Positions 25,165 to 34,673 of a stretch of DNA of 64,000 nucleotides are shown piece after piece. A program made the position numbers and the translations under genes. Positions within the stretch are counted from its first letter, which is position 1; each line of letters begins with the position of its first letter. Origin of the DNA: Leptotrichia sp. oral taxon 847 (GTDB taxonomy: Bacteria; Fusobacteriota; Fusobacteriia; Fusobacteriales; Leptotrichiaceae); contig NZ_CP014231.1 in NCBI RefSeq assembly GCF_001553645.1, positions 1,860,001 to 1,924,000 on the forward strand, in the 5' to 3' direction. The notes under the pieces were generated by a model. It saw only the letters and a list, made by a program, of their open reading frames with translations, ran no database searches and was not told where the DNA came from.

Positions 25165-26499
25165 GTGGTATTTTATATAATTATTTATATATTTATCATA
25201 CAAGAATATAAAATGGAAAAAATAAAACATGAGAAATACAAGATTTTAAAAAGAAATATTATTGAAGATTCTGATTTTACAAAGGAAACAATGTTTATTC
25301 TGATTTGTGCAATGATTATAGCTTCAATAGGATTAAATACAAATTCTGTTGCAGTAATTATTGGAGCAATGTTGATTTCACCACTAATGTCGCCAATTCA
25401 GTCACTAGGATTAGGATTATCAAATGGAAATTTAAAAAGAGTTTATGTATCACTTTTTAGATTGGGAATTTTTATATTAATAAGTGTAGTAAGTTCCACT
25501 TTTTATTTTTTAGTAAGCCCTATAAATGATGCAACACCACAGATACTAGCAAGAACTTATCCTACTTTATGGGACGTTTTAATCGCAATTTTTGGTGGAA
25601 CTGCAGGAGTAATTGGAAAAACTGAAGAAGATGGTGGAAATGTAGTTCCTGGAGTAGCTATTGCAACAGCATTAATGCCTCCTTTGTGTGTAGTAGGATT
25701 TGGGATTGCTCATGGGAATCTGAAAATTTTTCTTGGAGCAGGATATTTGTTTATAATAAATGTATTTTTTATAATGATAGCAACATTAGTTGGTTTGATA
25801 GTTTATTCTGGAAATATTTTTGAAGCAAGAAATAAAATTTCAATAAAAAAACAAATAATATTTTATATAGTAAGTTTAATCATAATTATTCCAAGTATAT
25901 ATACAGCAACAACTTTAGTTCAAGATACAGCGAGAGAAAATTCATTAAAAAAATTTATTTCAAGGGAATTAAAAAATCATTATGTTTTTGATAATTCTAT
26001 TAATAAAAAAGATAAAACTGTTACTTTAAAAATTGTAGGAGATGCCTTTAAAAAACAGGATATTGAGAAATTAGAAAAAAAACTGGAAAAATATAAATTG
26101 AAAAACTATAAATTAAAAATACAGCAGTTATCCAATGAAAAGTATTTAACAGCACAGGACTTATCAAAATATCTGAACGAAGAAAAAATAAAAGAAAATG
26201 CTGAAGATGTTTCATTACCGATTGAAAATAAAAATCAAGAAATTTTGGAAAATGATTTAAAAACTGTTGAAAATATTTTATATAAAAATTTTTCAAATAA
26301 TATTAGTGAAGTTAAAATTGGGAAATTGATAGATGCAAATAATAATGAGAACTTTGTTGTTTTAGTTGTTGGGAATGAAACAATGACAGATGAAATTGCT
26401 GAAAAAATAAAAAATCTTGAATTTGATACGGATAAGAAATATGAAATTATTGTAGAAAAATCAAAATCTATTTCAATGAATGAAGAAACATCAAATTAG
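25165..26499 (+). CDS. TIGR00341/DUF389-family membrane protein, 444 aa
   Basis: The DUF389 core is clear: IIEDSDFTKETMFILICAMI, NSVAVIIGAMLISPLMSPIQ, then FGGTAGVIGKTEEDGGNVVP and GVAIATALMPPLCVVGFGIA. Six or seven membrane segments occupy the first 270 residues. The remaining 170 form a charged cytoplasmic or periplasmic tail. The function of the family is not established; some members are linked to transport. The GTG at 25165 follows GAAAGGAG closely; an ATG at 25213, with no clear ribosome site, would remove a hydrophobic leader. The first codons lie next to the IS110 element, whose insertion might have altered the original upstream region. Confidence 0.8.
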   Translation: MVFYIIIYIFIIQEYKMEKIKHEKYKILKRNIIEDSDFTKETMFILICAMIIASIGLNTNSVAVIIGAMLISPLMSPIQSLGLGLSNGNLKRVYVSLFRLGIFILISVVSSTFYFLVSPINDATPQILARTYPTLWDVLIAIFGGTAGVIGKTEEDGGNVVPGVAIATALMPPLCVVGFGIAHGNLKIFLGAGYLFIINVFFIMIATLVGLIVYSGNIFEARNKISIKKQIIFYIVSLIIIIPSIYTATTLVQDTARENSLKKFISRELKNHYVFDNSINKKDKTVTLKIVGDAFKKQDIEKLEKKLEKYKLKNYKLKIQQLSNEKYLTAQDLSKYLNEEKIKENAEDVSLPIENKNQEILENDLKTVENILYKNFSNNISEVKIGKLIDANNNENFVVLVVGNETMTDEIAEKIKNLEFDTDKKYEIIVEKSKSISMNEETSN

Positions 26500-26809
26500 A
26501 AAAAAATACTTGAAAAAAAATAAAAAAATTTATTATTATTATTATAGTTAAAAATTTTATTGAGAGAATATTAACTTTAAAGTTTTTGAAGAAGTATTTA
26601 TAATGCAATTAACTTAAATATTTTGAGTTTTTGACTGGCTAAATTTTCTAAAAAAATTTTTTCTAAAAAAATGAAATTATTGATAAAAAATAGTTGAAAT
26701 AATAAAAAAAATGCGGTATTATAAGAGTAGAAGGATTTTAAAAAAAATTGTATTTTAGTAAAAAAAATCTGATGTTAAAGCGTTAATTTAAAATGAAAAG
26801 AGGTAAAAA
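26500..26809. other. AT-rich intergenic region with one promoter
   Basis: There is no coding frame in these 310 bases. A short TAT trinucleotide run near 26532-26546 and a promoter at 26694-26722 are the only visible elements. Confidence 0.6.
26694..26722 (+). promoter_or_regulatory. Promoter of the DUF1439-like lipoprotein gene
   Basis: TTGAAA at 26694-26699 is followed by 17 bases and TATTAT at 26717-26722. The gene starts about 88 bases downstream, so a long leader is expected. Confidence 0.55.
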
Positions 26810-27319
26810 ATGAAAAAGTCATTTTTAAAATTAATATTTCTTGTAGTAATTGTAATTGCTGGAATTATGTCTTGTGATTTTTTGGCAAATAAAACATTTA
26901 AAGTTCCAAATTCTATGATTACAAAGGAATTAAATAAAAAATTTCCAATTGAAAAAAATTTTTTGCTTGGAAAAGTTGGACTTAAAAGTCCTGTGATAAG
27001 CTTTGCAGGCGATAGACTTTATTTTTCGGCTGATTACGATGTTTCACTTTTAGCAGGAAAAGCAAAAGGTGCAATATTTTTAAATAGCGGTGTTAAATTT
27101 GATCCAAAAACAAATAAACTGTATTTAGTGGATTTGGATATTACCAAAATTACTGATGAAAAAGGAAATAAAGTAGATGATTCGGTTATGGCACAGTCGT
27201 TAAAAGCACTTGTTTCAAATTATTTGGAAATTAATGAAGTTTACACTTACGACGAAGACAAAAAAGTAAAAGTGAAAAATATGTATATAAAAGACGGAAA
27301 ATTATTTGTTCAAACTTAA
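26810..27319 (+). CDS. DUF1439-like lipoprotein, 169 aa
   Basis: The protein begins with a signal sequence and a plausible lipobox (FLKLIFLVVIVIAGIMSC), with the cysteine at residue 22. After it, the soluble domain (ITKELNKKFPIEKNFLLG, ISFAGDRLYFSADYDVSLLA) resembles the DUF1439/YceB family of lipid-binding-like outer-membrane or periplasmic lipoproteins. The role is unknown; the fold is proposed to bind hydrophobic ligands. RBS is AAAGAGGTAAAAA. The gene stands alone between a DUF389 gene and an IS256 remnant. Confidence 0.65.
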   Translation: MKKSFLKLIFLVVIVIAGIMSCDFLANKTFKVPNSMITKELNKKFPIEKNFLLGKVGLKSPVISFAGDRLYFSADYDVSLLAGKAKGAIFLNSGVKFDPKTNKLYLVDLDITKITDEKGNKVDDSVMAQSLKALVSNYLEINEVYTYDEDKKVKVKNMYIKDGKLFVQT

Positions 27320-27342
27320 AAAACTTTTGTTTTTTAAACTAA

Positions 27343-27939
27343 GAGTGTCCAGAATTTTGTGTAAACTCAAAATATAATATATGGTACAGGATGGTAGTTT
27401 TATCATCCTGTTTTTAAATTCTTCCTTCAAAATAAATACTTAACTGAGAATATATTTCTCCCCAGCCCGGTATTCTTCCAGTCCATTTCTTTGTTGCTTC
27501 TTTTAAACTTAAATATACTGACTTCATCAATGCTTCATCTGTCGGATAAAGTGATTTTGTCTTTGTATACTTTCTTAACTGTCTGTTTAAGCTTTCTATC
27601 GGGTTTGTCGTATATGTCAGCTTTCTTATCTTTGTATCATTTTTTAGGGATAATCTGAGGCTCAAACTCAGCATTTCTATCTCTAGGAATATCTAAGTCA
27701 ATATTGCCCGTACTCACTTCTTCAATTTCAGCTTCAAGCATAGTTTGAATAGTCTCAGAAAGCAAATCTTTAAGCATATCCTTAATATCATTTGTATCTT
27801 TAATATTGTAATCCTTAATTAATGTTTTAAAAATTTCGTTGTCAATTTTCTTTTTAGCCATAATAAAAACCTCCAAATATTATACAGTTATTTTACCATA
27901 TATTATTTAGAGGTTTACACAAAAATTTTTACACACCCT
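27343..27939 (-). mobile_element. IS256-family element, internally deleted
   Basis: Terminal inverted repeats are visible. The left end (from 27343) contains AATTTTGTGTAAAC, and the right end read on the minus strand (from 27939) contains the same core in GGTGTGTAAAAATTTTTGTG. Between them only the first and last parts of a mutator-type transposase remain. The full element should be near 1.3 kb, and here it is about 600 bases. It cannot move by its own enzyme, but intact ends might be mobilised in trans. Confidence 0.75.
27414..27861 (-). pseudogene. IS256-family transposase, internal deletion
   Basis: A start at 27861, with GGAGGTTTTTATT before the ATG, gives MAKKKIDNEIFKTLIKDYN and the family N terminus up to PRDRNAEFEPQIIPKK. 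The sequence then switches, within a few codons and in another frame, to the family C terminus (YTTNPIESLNRQLRKYTKTK, then WTGRIPGWGEI). The DDE catalytic core of more than 200 residues that should lie between is missing, so the gene is inactive. The join is near 27640-27660. Confidence 0.85.
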
Positions 27940-28099
27940 GAATACTTTTCTTAATTAGCTAAATACATATCAGCTAACTCTAAGTTGCAATAACCTTTTC
28001 TAATTTTTACAAATAAAGTAAAATATCTAGGAGTAAATAAATTTAAATATATGACATTTTAATCATCCTTTCTTTTTAAAATCATCAAATTAATTAATA

Positions 28100-28876
28100 T
28101 TATTTAAGATACCCTTTATCCCTGTATTCAAAATATTCTTTTGGTATTTCATCCTTAAAAAGTTTCATAACAAAATCATATAACTCTTTCTCTGTACCTT
28201 CTAAATCTTCGCTAACTTTATGTACTACTTCATATCTAGTTATTATCGTTACCATATCTTTTGGACTATTTGAAGAATAATCAAAACCATCTTTCAATTT
28301 TTCCTGTTCATGTCCATGTTTGTTTAACAAATCTGTTAAGTTTTTCGTTTTAAAAAATACTTTGGTCTCCAATGTGTTATCAGGATTTATAAAGTACAGC
28401 TCAAGTTTTAGTACCTCCATTGTATCTTTTTCAACATATCCTACTGATGATACTTTTCCAAACAAAAATTTCTTTTTATTTTTTAGTTTCAGTGGTACAT
28501 TAGAATAAAAAATATCCAAAAAATTTGCATCTGATAAATTATCTAAGGTTATATCTTTGTAAATAGAAAAAATTTGACCATTAGTTTGTATTAATCTAGA
28601 ATTATCAACTTTTTCTAAAGTTTTAAAATACATCAAAAATAAATATTTCGTTGGTTTAATAGAATGTAATGAATATTCGAGTATCCCAGTATTACACGAG
28701 GTATCTCCAATAGTCATATTTCTTTTATTTAAAAATTTTATTACATCTGGCCTACTATTATATTCTTCTATTGTCATCGGAGATTCACTTGTTTCTTCTG
28801 GTTCTTCAGTAAATCCACATACTGATACAGAAAAAAATATTAATAATATTACTAATTTAATTAATTTAATATTCAT
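28100..28876 (-). CDS. Exported candidate immunity protein, 258 aa (paralogue of 29115-29963)
   Basis: The start at 28876 follows GAGAGGTG. Residues 1-22 form a signal peptide (IKLIKLVILLIFFSVSVCGF). The mature part shares long stretches with the product of 29115-29963: YSLKSN versus YSLHSI, SNVPLKLKN-KKKFLFGKV, KELYDFVMKLFKDEIPKEYFEYRDK. The two are paralogues encoded on the same strand. The first eight bases of its coding region overlap the end of a toxin remnant, as expected for an immunity gene following its toxin. It is therefore probably an envelope-located immunity protein for an M91-like toxin. No domain family is recognised, and the function is inferred from location and paralogy. 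Confidence 0.6.
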   Translation of the reverse strand: MNIKLIKLVILLIFFSVSVCGFTEEPEETSESPMTIEEYNSRPDVIKFLNKRNMTIGDTSCNTGILEYSLHSIKPTKYLFLMYFKTLEKVDNSRLIQTNGQIFSIYKDITLDNLSDANFLDIFYSNVPLKLKNKKKFLFGKVSSVGYVEKDTMEVLKLELYFINPDNTLETKVFFKTKNLTDLLNKHGHEQEKLKDGFDYSSNSPKDMVTIITRYEVVHKVSEDLEGTEKELYDFVMKLFKDEIPKEYFEYRDKGYLK

Positions 28877-29027
28877 TGCGATACACACCTCTCAATCTTA
28901 ATTTATGTTCTATTCTTAACATATTTTCTGTGATGTCGCCATCTAAATTATATTTTCCTTTACCATCTAAACTTGGTCCTGTACTTTTTTTAGCGTCATC
29001 TTCAGTTTTTCCACCTATACCAACTGT
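28866..29027 (-). pseudogene. Remnant of an M91-like toxin C terminus
   Basis: Read on the minus strand from 29027 to 28866, 53 codons encode a peptide (TVGIGGKTEDD, GKYNLDGDITENMLRIEHK) that aligns with the last 50-odd residues of the toxin at 29980-31665 (TVGIGKSTEE, GEYNSAGDITENMLRKEHG). A stop codon (29028-29030) lies just upstream in frame. It has no start codon, and its stop is inside the beginning of the following candidate immunity gene. This is the 3' scar of a deleted toxin module. Confidence 0.8.
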
Positions 29028-29114
29028 TCAATCTTCTTATATTCTACCTCTATTATTTGCAAAATTTGTTGAAAGTTCACATTTACAGTTTCTTTCGCTT
29101 GTTCAACTCTATCT

Positions 29115-29963
29115 TTAATCGGACTGTTCATTCCAAAATTTATAATCATAATATGGTTCAAAATTTTCTCCATTTACATGTTTTTTATAATACTCTTCTA
29201 ACCATTTTTCTTGAGGATATATTTTATCACGATATTCAAAATATTCTTTTGGAATTTTATCTTTAAACGCGTCCATAATAATATTATATATTTCTTTTTC
29301 CATTCCATCTAAGTGATTTGAAGTTTTATGTAAATTTTTATATCTTGTAAATAATGTTACCATATCTTTTCTAAAATAAGACATACCGATTTCATTCTGT
29401 ATTTGACTTTCATTATACTTAAACAATAAATCATATAATTTACAATTTTTATAATATATTTCTTTTTCTTCCATATTATTTGAGTTAATATAAAATAATT
29501 CTAGTTTTAATTTTAATCTATCATTTTTATCATAAAAATGACTAGCCGTAACTTTTCCATATAAAAATTTCTTCCCATTTTTTAATTTTAAAGGTACTGC
29601 TGAATAGTATTCATCTAAAAATTCTGGAACAAAAAAATCATTTAATACACTGTCTTTAGTAATTCCATAATTTTGACCATAAAACATTTCCTTATGATAA
29701 TCATCTATATTGTAAGATTTAAAATACATTAAGATTTCATGCCTAAAATTATTACTTTTCAGAGAATATTCGATCATAGTTGGAAATCCATAAGCTGCTG
29801 AAAAATCTGTTTTCCTATTTTCATTGTATTTATTCATAATCTTTAGTACTTTTTTATTTTCAATAGAAATATTTAAATTATCACTTTTAATATCCTCGTT
29901 GGAGAATATAAAATTAAAAAATATGATATATAGTAGTATACTTTTTATTATTATAATCTTCAT
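29115..29963 (-). CDS. Candidate immunity protein to the M91-like toxin, 282 aa
   Basis: The ATG at 29963 is 17 bases after the stop of the toxin-bearing frame (29980), with AGGTAGGTGATAGT in between. A signal peptide (IIIIKSILLYIIFFNFIFS) is present, so the product is exported. It is a paralogue of the 258-residue protein at 28100-28876; KLKNGKKFLYGKV and AFKDKIPKEYFEYRDK are common to both. It is longer at the C terminus by about 25 residues (QEKWLEEYYKKHVNGENFEP). The position directly downstream of a toxin frame is the basis for calling it an immunity protein. Which toxin it blocks, and where, is inference. Confidence 0.65.
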   Translation of the reverse strand: MKIIIIKSILLYIIFFNFIFSNEDIKSDNLNISIENKKVLKIMNKYNENRKTDFSAAYGFPTMIEYSLKSNNFRHEILMYFKSYNIDDYHKEMFYGQNYGITKDSVLNDFFVPEFLDEYYSAVPLKLKNGKKFLYGKVTASHFYDKNDRLKLKLELFYINSNNMEEKEIYYKNCKLYDLLFKYNESQIQNEIGMSYFRKDMVTLFTRYKNLHKTSNHLDGMEKEIYNIIMDAFKDKIPKEYFEYRDKIYPQEKWLEEYYKKHVNGENFEPYYDYKFWNEQSD

Positions 29964-29979
29964 ACTATCACCTACCTAT

Positions 29980-31938
29980 TTAATATCTATAATATCTGCT
30001 TCTAAGTAACAATCCATGCTCTTTTCTTAACATATTTTCAGTTATATCGCCTGCTGAATTATATTCTCCTGTTAATCCAGGTCCTAAGTATTTTCCATAA
30101 AATATAAATTCATTTTTTACTGTTTCTTCTGTTGATTTTCCTATTCCAACTGTTGCATATTCCTCTTTCTTTCCATATTTTGCGCTTCCTTCCGTCGGAA
30201 GACCAAGAGCTGCCAAATCAGTGTATGTACCGTCTAATTCCTTTATTCCCCAATGGTCTCCCATTATTCTGCCTGCTTTATTTAATTCATAATGGGTCAC
30301 CCACAACGGTTTTCCTTTAGAATCATATGCATGTGTTCCTTTTAATACACGGTACACATGTATTAATTCATGACCAACTGTGATATAAAGTTTTTGATTA
30401 GCTTCTACTATTGTCATACTTTTCAATTTATCCCAAACAAATGGGGAAATTTTTTGATTCTCATCTATCATTACAACTTTATTTTGTGCTGCCGCTTTTG
30501 ATCCTTTCTTGCCACCAAACCATTTATTTGGATCTTTTCCGTTTGTAACAAATATTTTTGAGTCATCTTTTATCAAATAATCTACTAATTCATTACTTTT
30601 CACAAATTTTTCAGCATTATCCGATAATTTTCGTTTCTTACCGTCAATATAAATAAAATCTATTTCATAAGCACAGCTTTCTTTATCATTTATTCTTTTA
30701 CATTCTTCTACATATTTTCTACCTTTATCTTTTTTAATGTCTAAATCGTATCCAGTTAATTCTTCAAAAACTTTTAATAACTTCTCTCTTTCTGAATCGG
30801 TAAGATTTTTATCCAAAAATATTCTATCTCCAACATGAGTATCCAATTTACTGGTATCAATAGCACCATCAGATTTCATAGAAATAGTAGTCTTGTCATC
30901 CTTATACTTATCCTGGAAATATGAATTAGTTGCTCTTCCTGTACTTTCTAGTCCTTTTTCTTCAGTTCCTGTTTCTATTTGTCTTCCTTTGGCTCCATTT
31001 ATAATATGACTCCCTTCTTCCGAAATTGTTCCAATAAGCCCCGATTTTGTACTATTTTCTTTGGCATTTATATTTATTATCATCGTATGAACTCCGGTAG
31101 ATGAAACATAAGCAGTTCCTGCTTTGTCTTTTAATTCAGGAGTTTCTTCGGGTGTACTAAATTTAATTTCAGCCTTATAACCTAAATCAGAATATGCCTC
31201 TTCAAAAGCTGATTTAATCTCATTTTGAGTACTTGCTACTTTCAACCTTTCACCAGCAATATTTTCTACAGTCTCAGAAAGTCTAGTTTCTCTCAACTGT
31301 CCAAAGAAATTTCTGTTGTCATCTCCTGGGTCATGAATTGAATTATCAAGTGCCTTTGTAATATCCTTTATTTCATCTTTAGCCTTATTCAAATCTTCTT
31401 TCAACTTACCAGGATTAGTAGCATACTCAATAGTCTGGCTCTCAACATTAACATTTGTAGAATGATGATCATCTCTTGTAACTTCATTAGCTTTTGTAAC
31501 ATCCCTATTTATTGGACTTCCAGAAGTTTCGCCTATTTCTACATTTCCAACTACCGTATTTCTAGTAATTCCTTGTTTATCCCTGTCATCTTGATTAAAT
31601 CCAATGTTTGTAACTCTAGGAGACTTTCCTAATGAAGTCCCTACTGAAATTCCAGTTGTTGTCATTGTATCGTAGTTTTGAATATCGTGGCCAACATATT
31701 TATCAACTTTAAATGTAGTACCATTTTCACTCTGTTTTCCAATAATAGCTCCAGTATTTTCAACTGTTCCAACATGAAGATTACTTCCTTCACCAACAAT
31801 AAAGCTGCTTTGATTATCTACAAATGCTCTACTTCCGCTTGTTCTGCTTCCATTTACATTTAAAGAACTAGGAACTCCATTTGCACTTATTCCTATGCTT
31901 GAACTGCTTGAGCTGTAGCTGTTATGAAGTTCTACAGC
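29980..31938 (-). pseudogene. Displaced FhaB 3' end with M91-like metalloprotease toxin domain
   Basis: The frame is open from 31938 to 29980, ending in RSRYYRY. From its left end it carries the same haemagglutinin sequence found near the end of the full FhaB: VPSSLNVNGSRTSG, FIVGEGSNLHVGTVENTG, SPINRDVTKANEV, ESQTIEYATNP. A stop codon (31939-31941) replaces the Glu of Q-K-E-A-V-E-L, so no full-length secretion domain exists here. Next comes a pre-toxin region shared with the other displaced end (SGLIGTISEEGSHI), then a zinc-protease-like part with VGHELIHVYRVLKGTH and downstream EEYATVG. HExxH and a distal EE-x-x-TVG are the Peptidase_M91 (NleD-like) pattern. It can only act after recombination into the main fhaB or by rare translation from an internal codon. 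Confidence 0.75.
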
Positions 31939-31985
31939 TTATTTCTGAATATTTGCCACGTTGTTGCTTTTTACAACAACAATTA

Positions 31986-32525
31986 TTATAATAAACATGT
32001 AATTTTACTTTTACTTACTATTTTTTTTTGATATTTTTTTCGAGCTAACCTAATTTTATCTATTATATTTTTATATTTAAAATTTTTCTTTGAAGAATCC
32101 CAAATCACAATATCATCTTCATTTTTTATTAAATCTGGATAATCGTATATTGAAACATCAAAAAAAATTGTTTTATTTATAACATATAGTTTTTTAGTTT
32201 CGATTCTATTTAATCCTTCTAATTTATAAGAATTAGAATCATATAAAACTTCCTCTTTATTTTTAAAATTTCCATCATTACAAAGAAATTCTGATAAATA
32301 TTCAATCTCAGAACTAACATTATCTTGTATGTAATCTACCCAGTATCCATCTAATTCTAAGTCATCTTCTAACCAAAAAAATTTTAAAATTTTTTTTTCC
32401 TGATCAGCATACCTAATATAATTGCCTAAAAAATCTGATAAATCATCAAAAGTTAAATCAATTGTATTATTAAAATTTTCCATATCTTGTATCAAATCCC
32501 TTTCTATAATTTTTTTATCTACCAA
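31986..32525 (-). CDS. Candidate immunity protein to the Ntox50-like toxin, 179 aa
   Basis: The gene follows the Ntox50-like toxin frame by five bases (toxin stop at 32531). It probably begins at the TTG at 32525, with GGGAAATAA upstream; the ATG at 32483 is an alternative start. The product has no signal peptide, is acidic (FDDLSDFLGNYIRYAD, FWLEDDLELDGYW) and ends in a strongly basic tail (ARKKYQKKIVSKSK). This cytoplasmic character fits immunity to a toxin that works inside the cell. No family is recognised. The assignment is based on the toxin-then-small-gene order seen three times in this locus. Confidence 0.55.
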   Translation of the reverse strand: MVDKKIIERDLIQDMENFNNTIDLTFDDLSDFLGNYIRYADQEKKILKFFWLEDDLELDGYWVDYIQDNVSSEIEYLSEFLCNDGNFKNKEEVLYDSNSYKLEGLNRIETKKLYVINKTIFFDVSIYDYPDLIKNEDDIVIWDSSKKNFKYKNIIDKIRLARKKYQKKIVSKSKITCLL

Positions 32526-32530
32526 GAAAA

Positions 32531-34648
32531 TTATTTCCCTGTAGGATGTGCTGGAATAATATGAGCTCTTCCTTTAGAATCATAATGTATAGTAAATCTT
32601 GAAGTAGGCATACTTTTACCAGTTTGATCTTTATAAATACCTCTATATTTACCCTTCGTATCAATTATTTCTTTTTGCCCACCATTTATTTTAGTTCCTT
32701 TTCCACTATATTCTTTTAGAATTTTTCTAGCATCTTCTATCTTCAATTCACCTTTTCCATTTTTATAATTTCTATGACTAGGATCATGTTTCCCTTGTCT
32801 ATCTACATTTAATTCAGGCTGTTTTTTAGTACTATTATTTGCATTAGAATTTTTTTGTGGATTAGATTTTGGCTTATTATTGTTATTCTTTCCTACTCGT
32901 CCATTTAAAAAAACTCCAGTTATTGTTGGAATTATTTCTGCCGTCCAATTGGATTGTCTAAAGTCAATTTTTATTGGTTGGTTGCTATTCTTTTGCATAT
33001 TCGCAGCTGTATAAATATCTGACATAACTAATTTGATTCCGTTATTTGAAAAAATTTTAGAAACTGCTATCAAATCATCATAACTTCTTAAACTTACAAT
33101 TTCTATAGTTCTATTATCGTAAATTTTATATTTTCCTCCAAATTTTATACCAGCTTGTTCTATTTGTTTCATGATAGATTCTATTTGTTTATTATAAGAA
33201 GGTCCTATTTCTGAACGTTGCTTTTTCAATTTTAATGAAACTATTAATATTGCAAATCTTCGAGAATTTTGATCATAATCATCATCAATAATTTCTCTAT
33301 CCCCTACATTCTCCCCAAAATCAACATTGGAATAATCCTTCCCATCTGAATGAATACTAATAGGTGTATTGTCATCCTTGTATTTCTCAGTAAAATACTC
33401 ATTTGAAGCTCTTCCTGTACTTTCAAGCCCTTTTTCATCTGTTCCTGTCTTTCTCTGTCTGCCTTCAACTTTTCCTATTACATGGCTTCCTTCTTCAACT
33501 ATTGTTCCGATAAGTCCAGCCTTTGTCGTATTCTTTGAATCTTGTGCATTGATTATTATTGTCTTAACTCCATAATCATCTACATATGCTGTCCCTGTTT
33601 TGGGATTTCCATCTTCATCTAATAATTGTGGAGAGTTTTTAGGATCTGAGAATATAATCTCTATATCATATCCTAAATCCTTGTAGGCATCCTTAAAAAT
33701 ACCTGCTATTTCAGTATCTACTGTCTTACCTATCAATCTTTGGCTTGTTATGTTATCAATAGTTTTATTCAACCTTACTTCTGATAACTGTCCAAAGAAG
33801 TTTCTATTATCATCTCCCATATCGTGAATTGATTTATCAATTGCCCACTTTATGTCGTTTATTTCCTCTTTGGCTTTCCCAATATCCTCTTTCAGCTTAG
33901 CTGGATTAGTGGCATACTCAATAGTCTGGCTCTCAACATTGATATTTGTACTGCTGTGAGTGTCCTTTGTAACTTCATTTGCTCTTGTAATATCTCTGTT
34001 TATTGGACTTCCAGAAGTTTCTCCTATCTCAACATCTCCAATTACAGTGTTTCTTGTGATTCCTTGCTTGTCCCTGCTGTCCTGATTAAATCCAACATTT
34101 GTAATTCTCGGTTTTCCTGTTGAAATTCCTATTGATCCGCCTGTTGTCTTCATTGTGTCGTGATTCTGAATATCTTTTCCAACATAGCTGTCAATCTTGA
34201 ATGTGGAGTTTCCTTGCTTGCCAACTACAGCTCCTGTATTTTCAAGCGTTCCAACATGAAGACTGCTTCCTTCTCCGACAATGAATGTGCTTTGGTTGTC
34301 TACGAATGCTCTATCTCCATTTGTTCTGCTTCCGTTTATGTTTACAGAGCTTGGCACTCCGTTTGCACTTATTCCAAGGCTCATTCCACTTGAGCTTCCA
34401 ATTGTCGTGCTTGTGTTCTGTCTTGAAATAACTTCCACTTTTCCAATGTTTCCAGTTACTTTTCCGCCTTCCTGGTTAAAGCCGTTTAGTACCATTGAGC
34501 CAGTATTGTTGTGAACTTCATTTACATTCTTGAAATTCCCGTTTGCATAAATTGTTTCAACTGTATTCTGGTTACTTTGGCTAGCTGAAATACTTCCATC
34601 ATTTCCTGTTACTTGAGTTTTATGACCATATCCTACAGTTGCACTAGA
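32531..34648 (-). pseudogene. Displaced FhaB 3' end with Ntox50-like toxin domain
   Basis: The frame is open from 34648 to 32531 and lacks a start. Its first part repeats FhaB sequence (NQNTVETIYANGNFKNVNEV, SPINRDITRANEVTKDTH, ESQTIEYATNP). A pre-toxin stretch shared with the other displaced end follows (TKAGLIGTIVEEGSHVIGK, EKGLESTGRASNEYF). The last hundred residues match polymorphic toxin type 50 (Ntox50): QGKHDPSHRNYKNG, KILKEYSGKGTKINGGQKE, TSRFTIHYDSKGRAHIIPAH. This family is predicted to cut RNA. Any N-terminal secretion signal is absent, so expression needs recombination into the full-length gene. Confidence 0.75.
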
Positions 34649-34673
34649 TTACAAATAAATTCTATTTTCAGTT

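Noticed and set aside
29015-29131. Minus-strand 38-codon frame (MNSPIKDRVEQAKETV) between the two immunity paralogues
   Set aside because: It has no ribosome site and overlaps the end of one gene and the toxin scar in other frames. A faint resemblance to the FhaB segment SPINRDVTKANEV is too weak to use.
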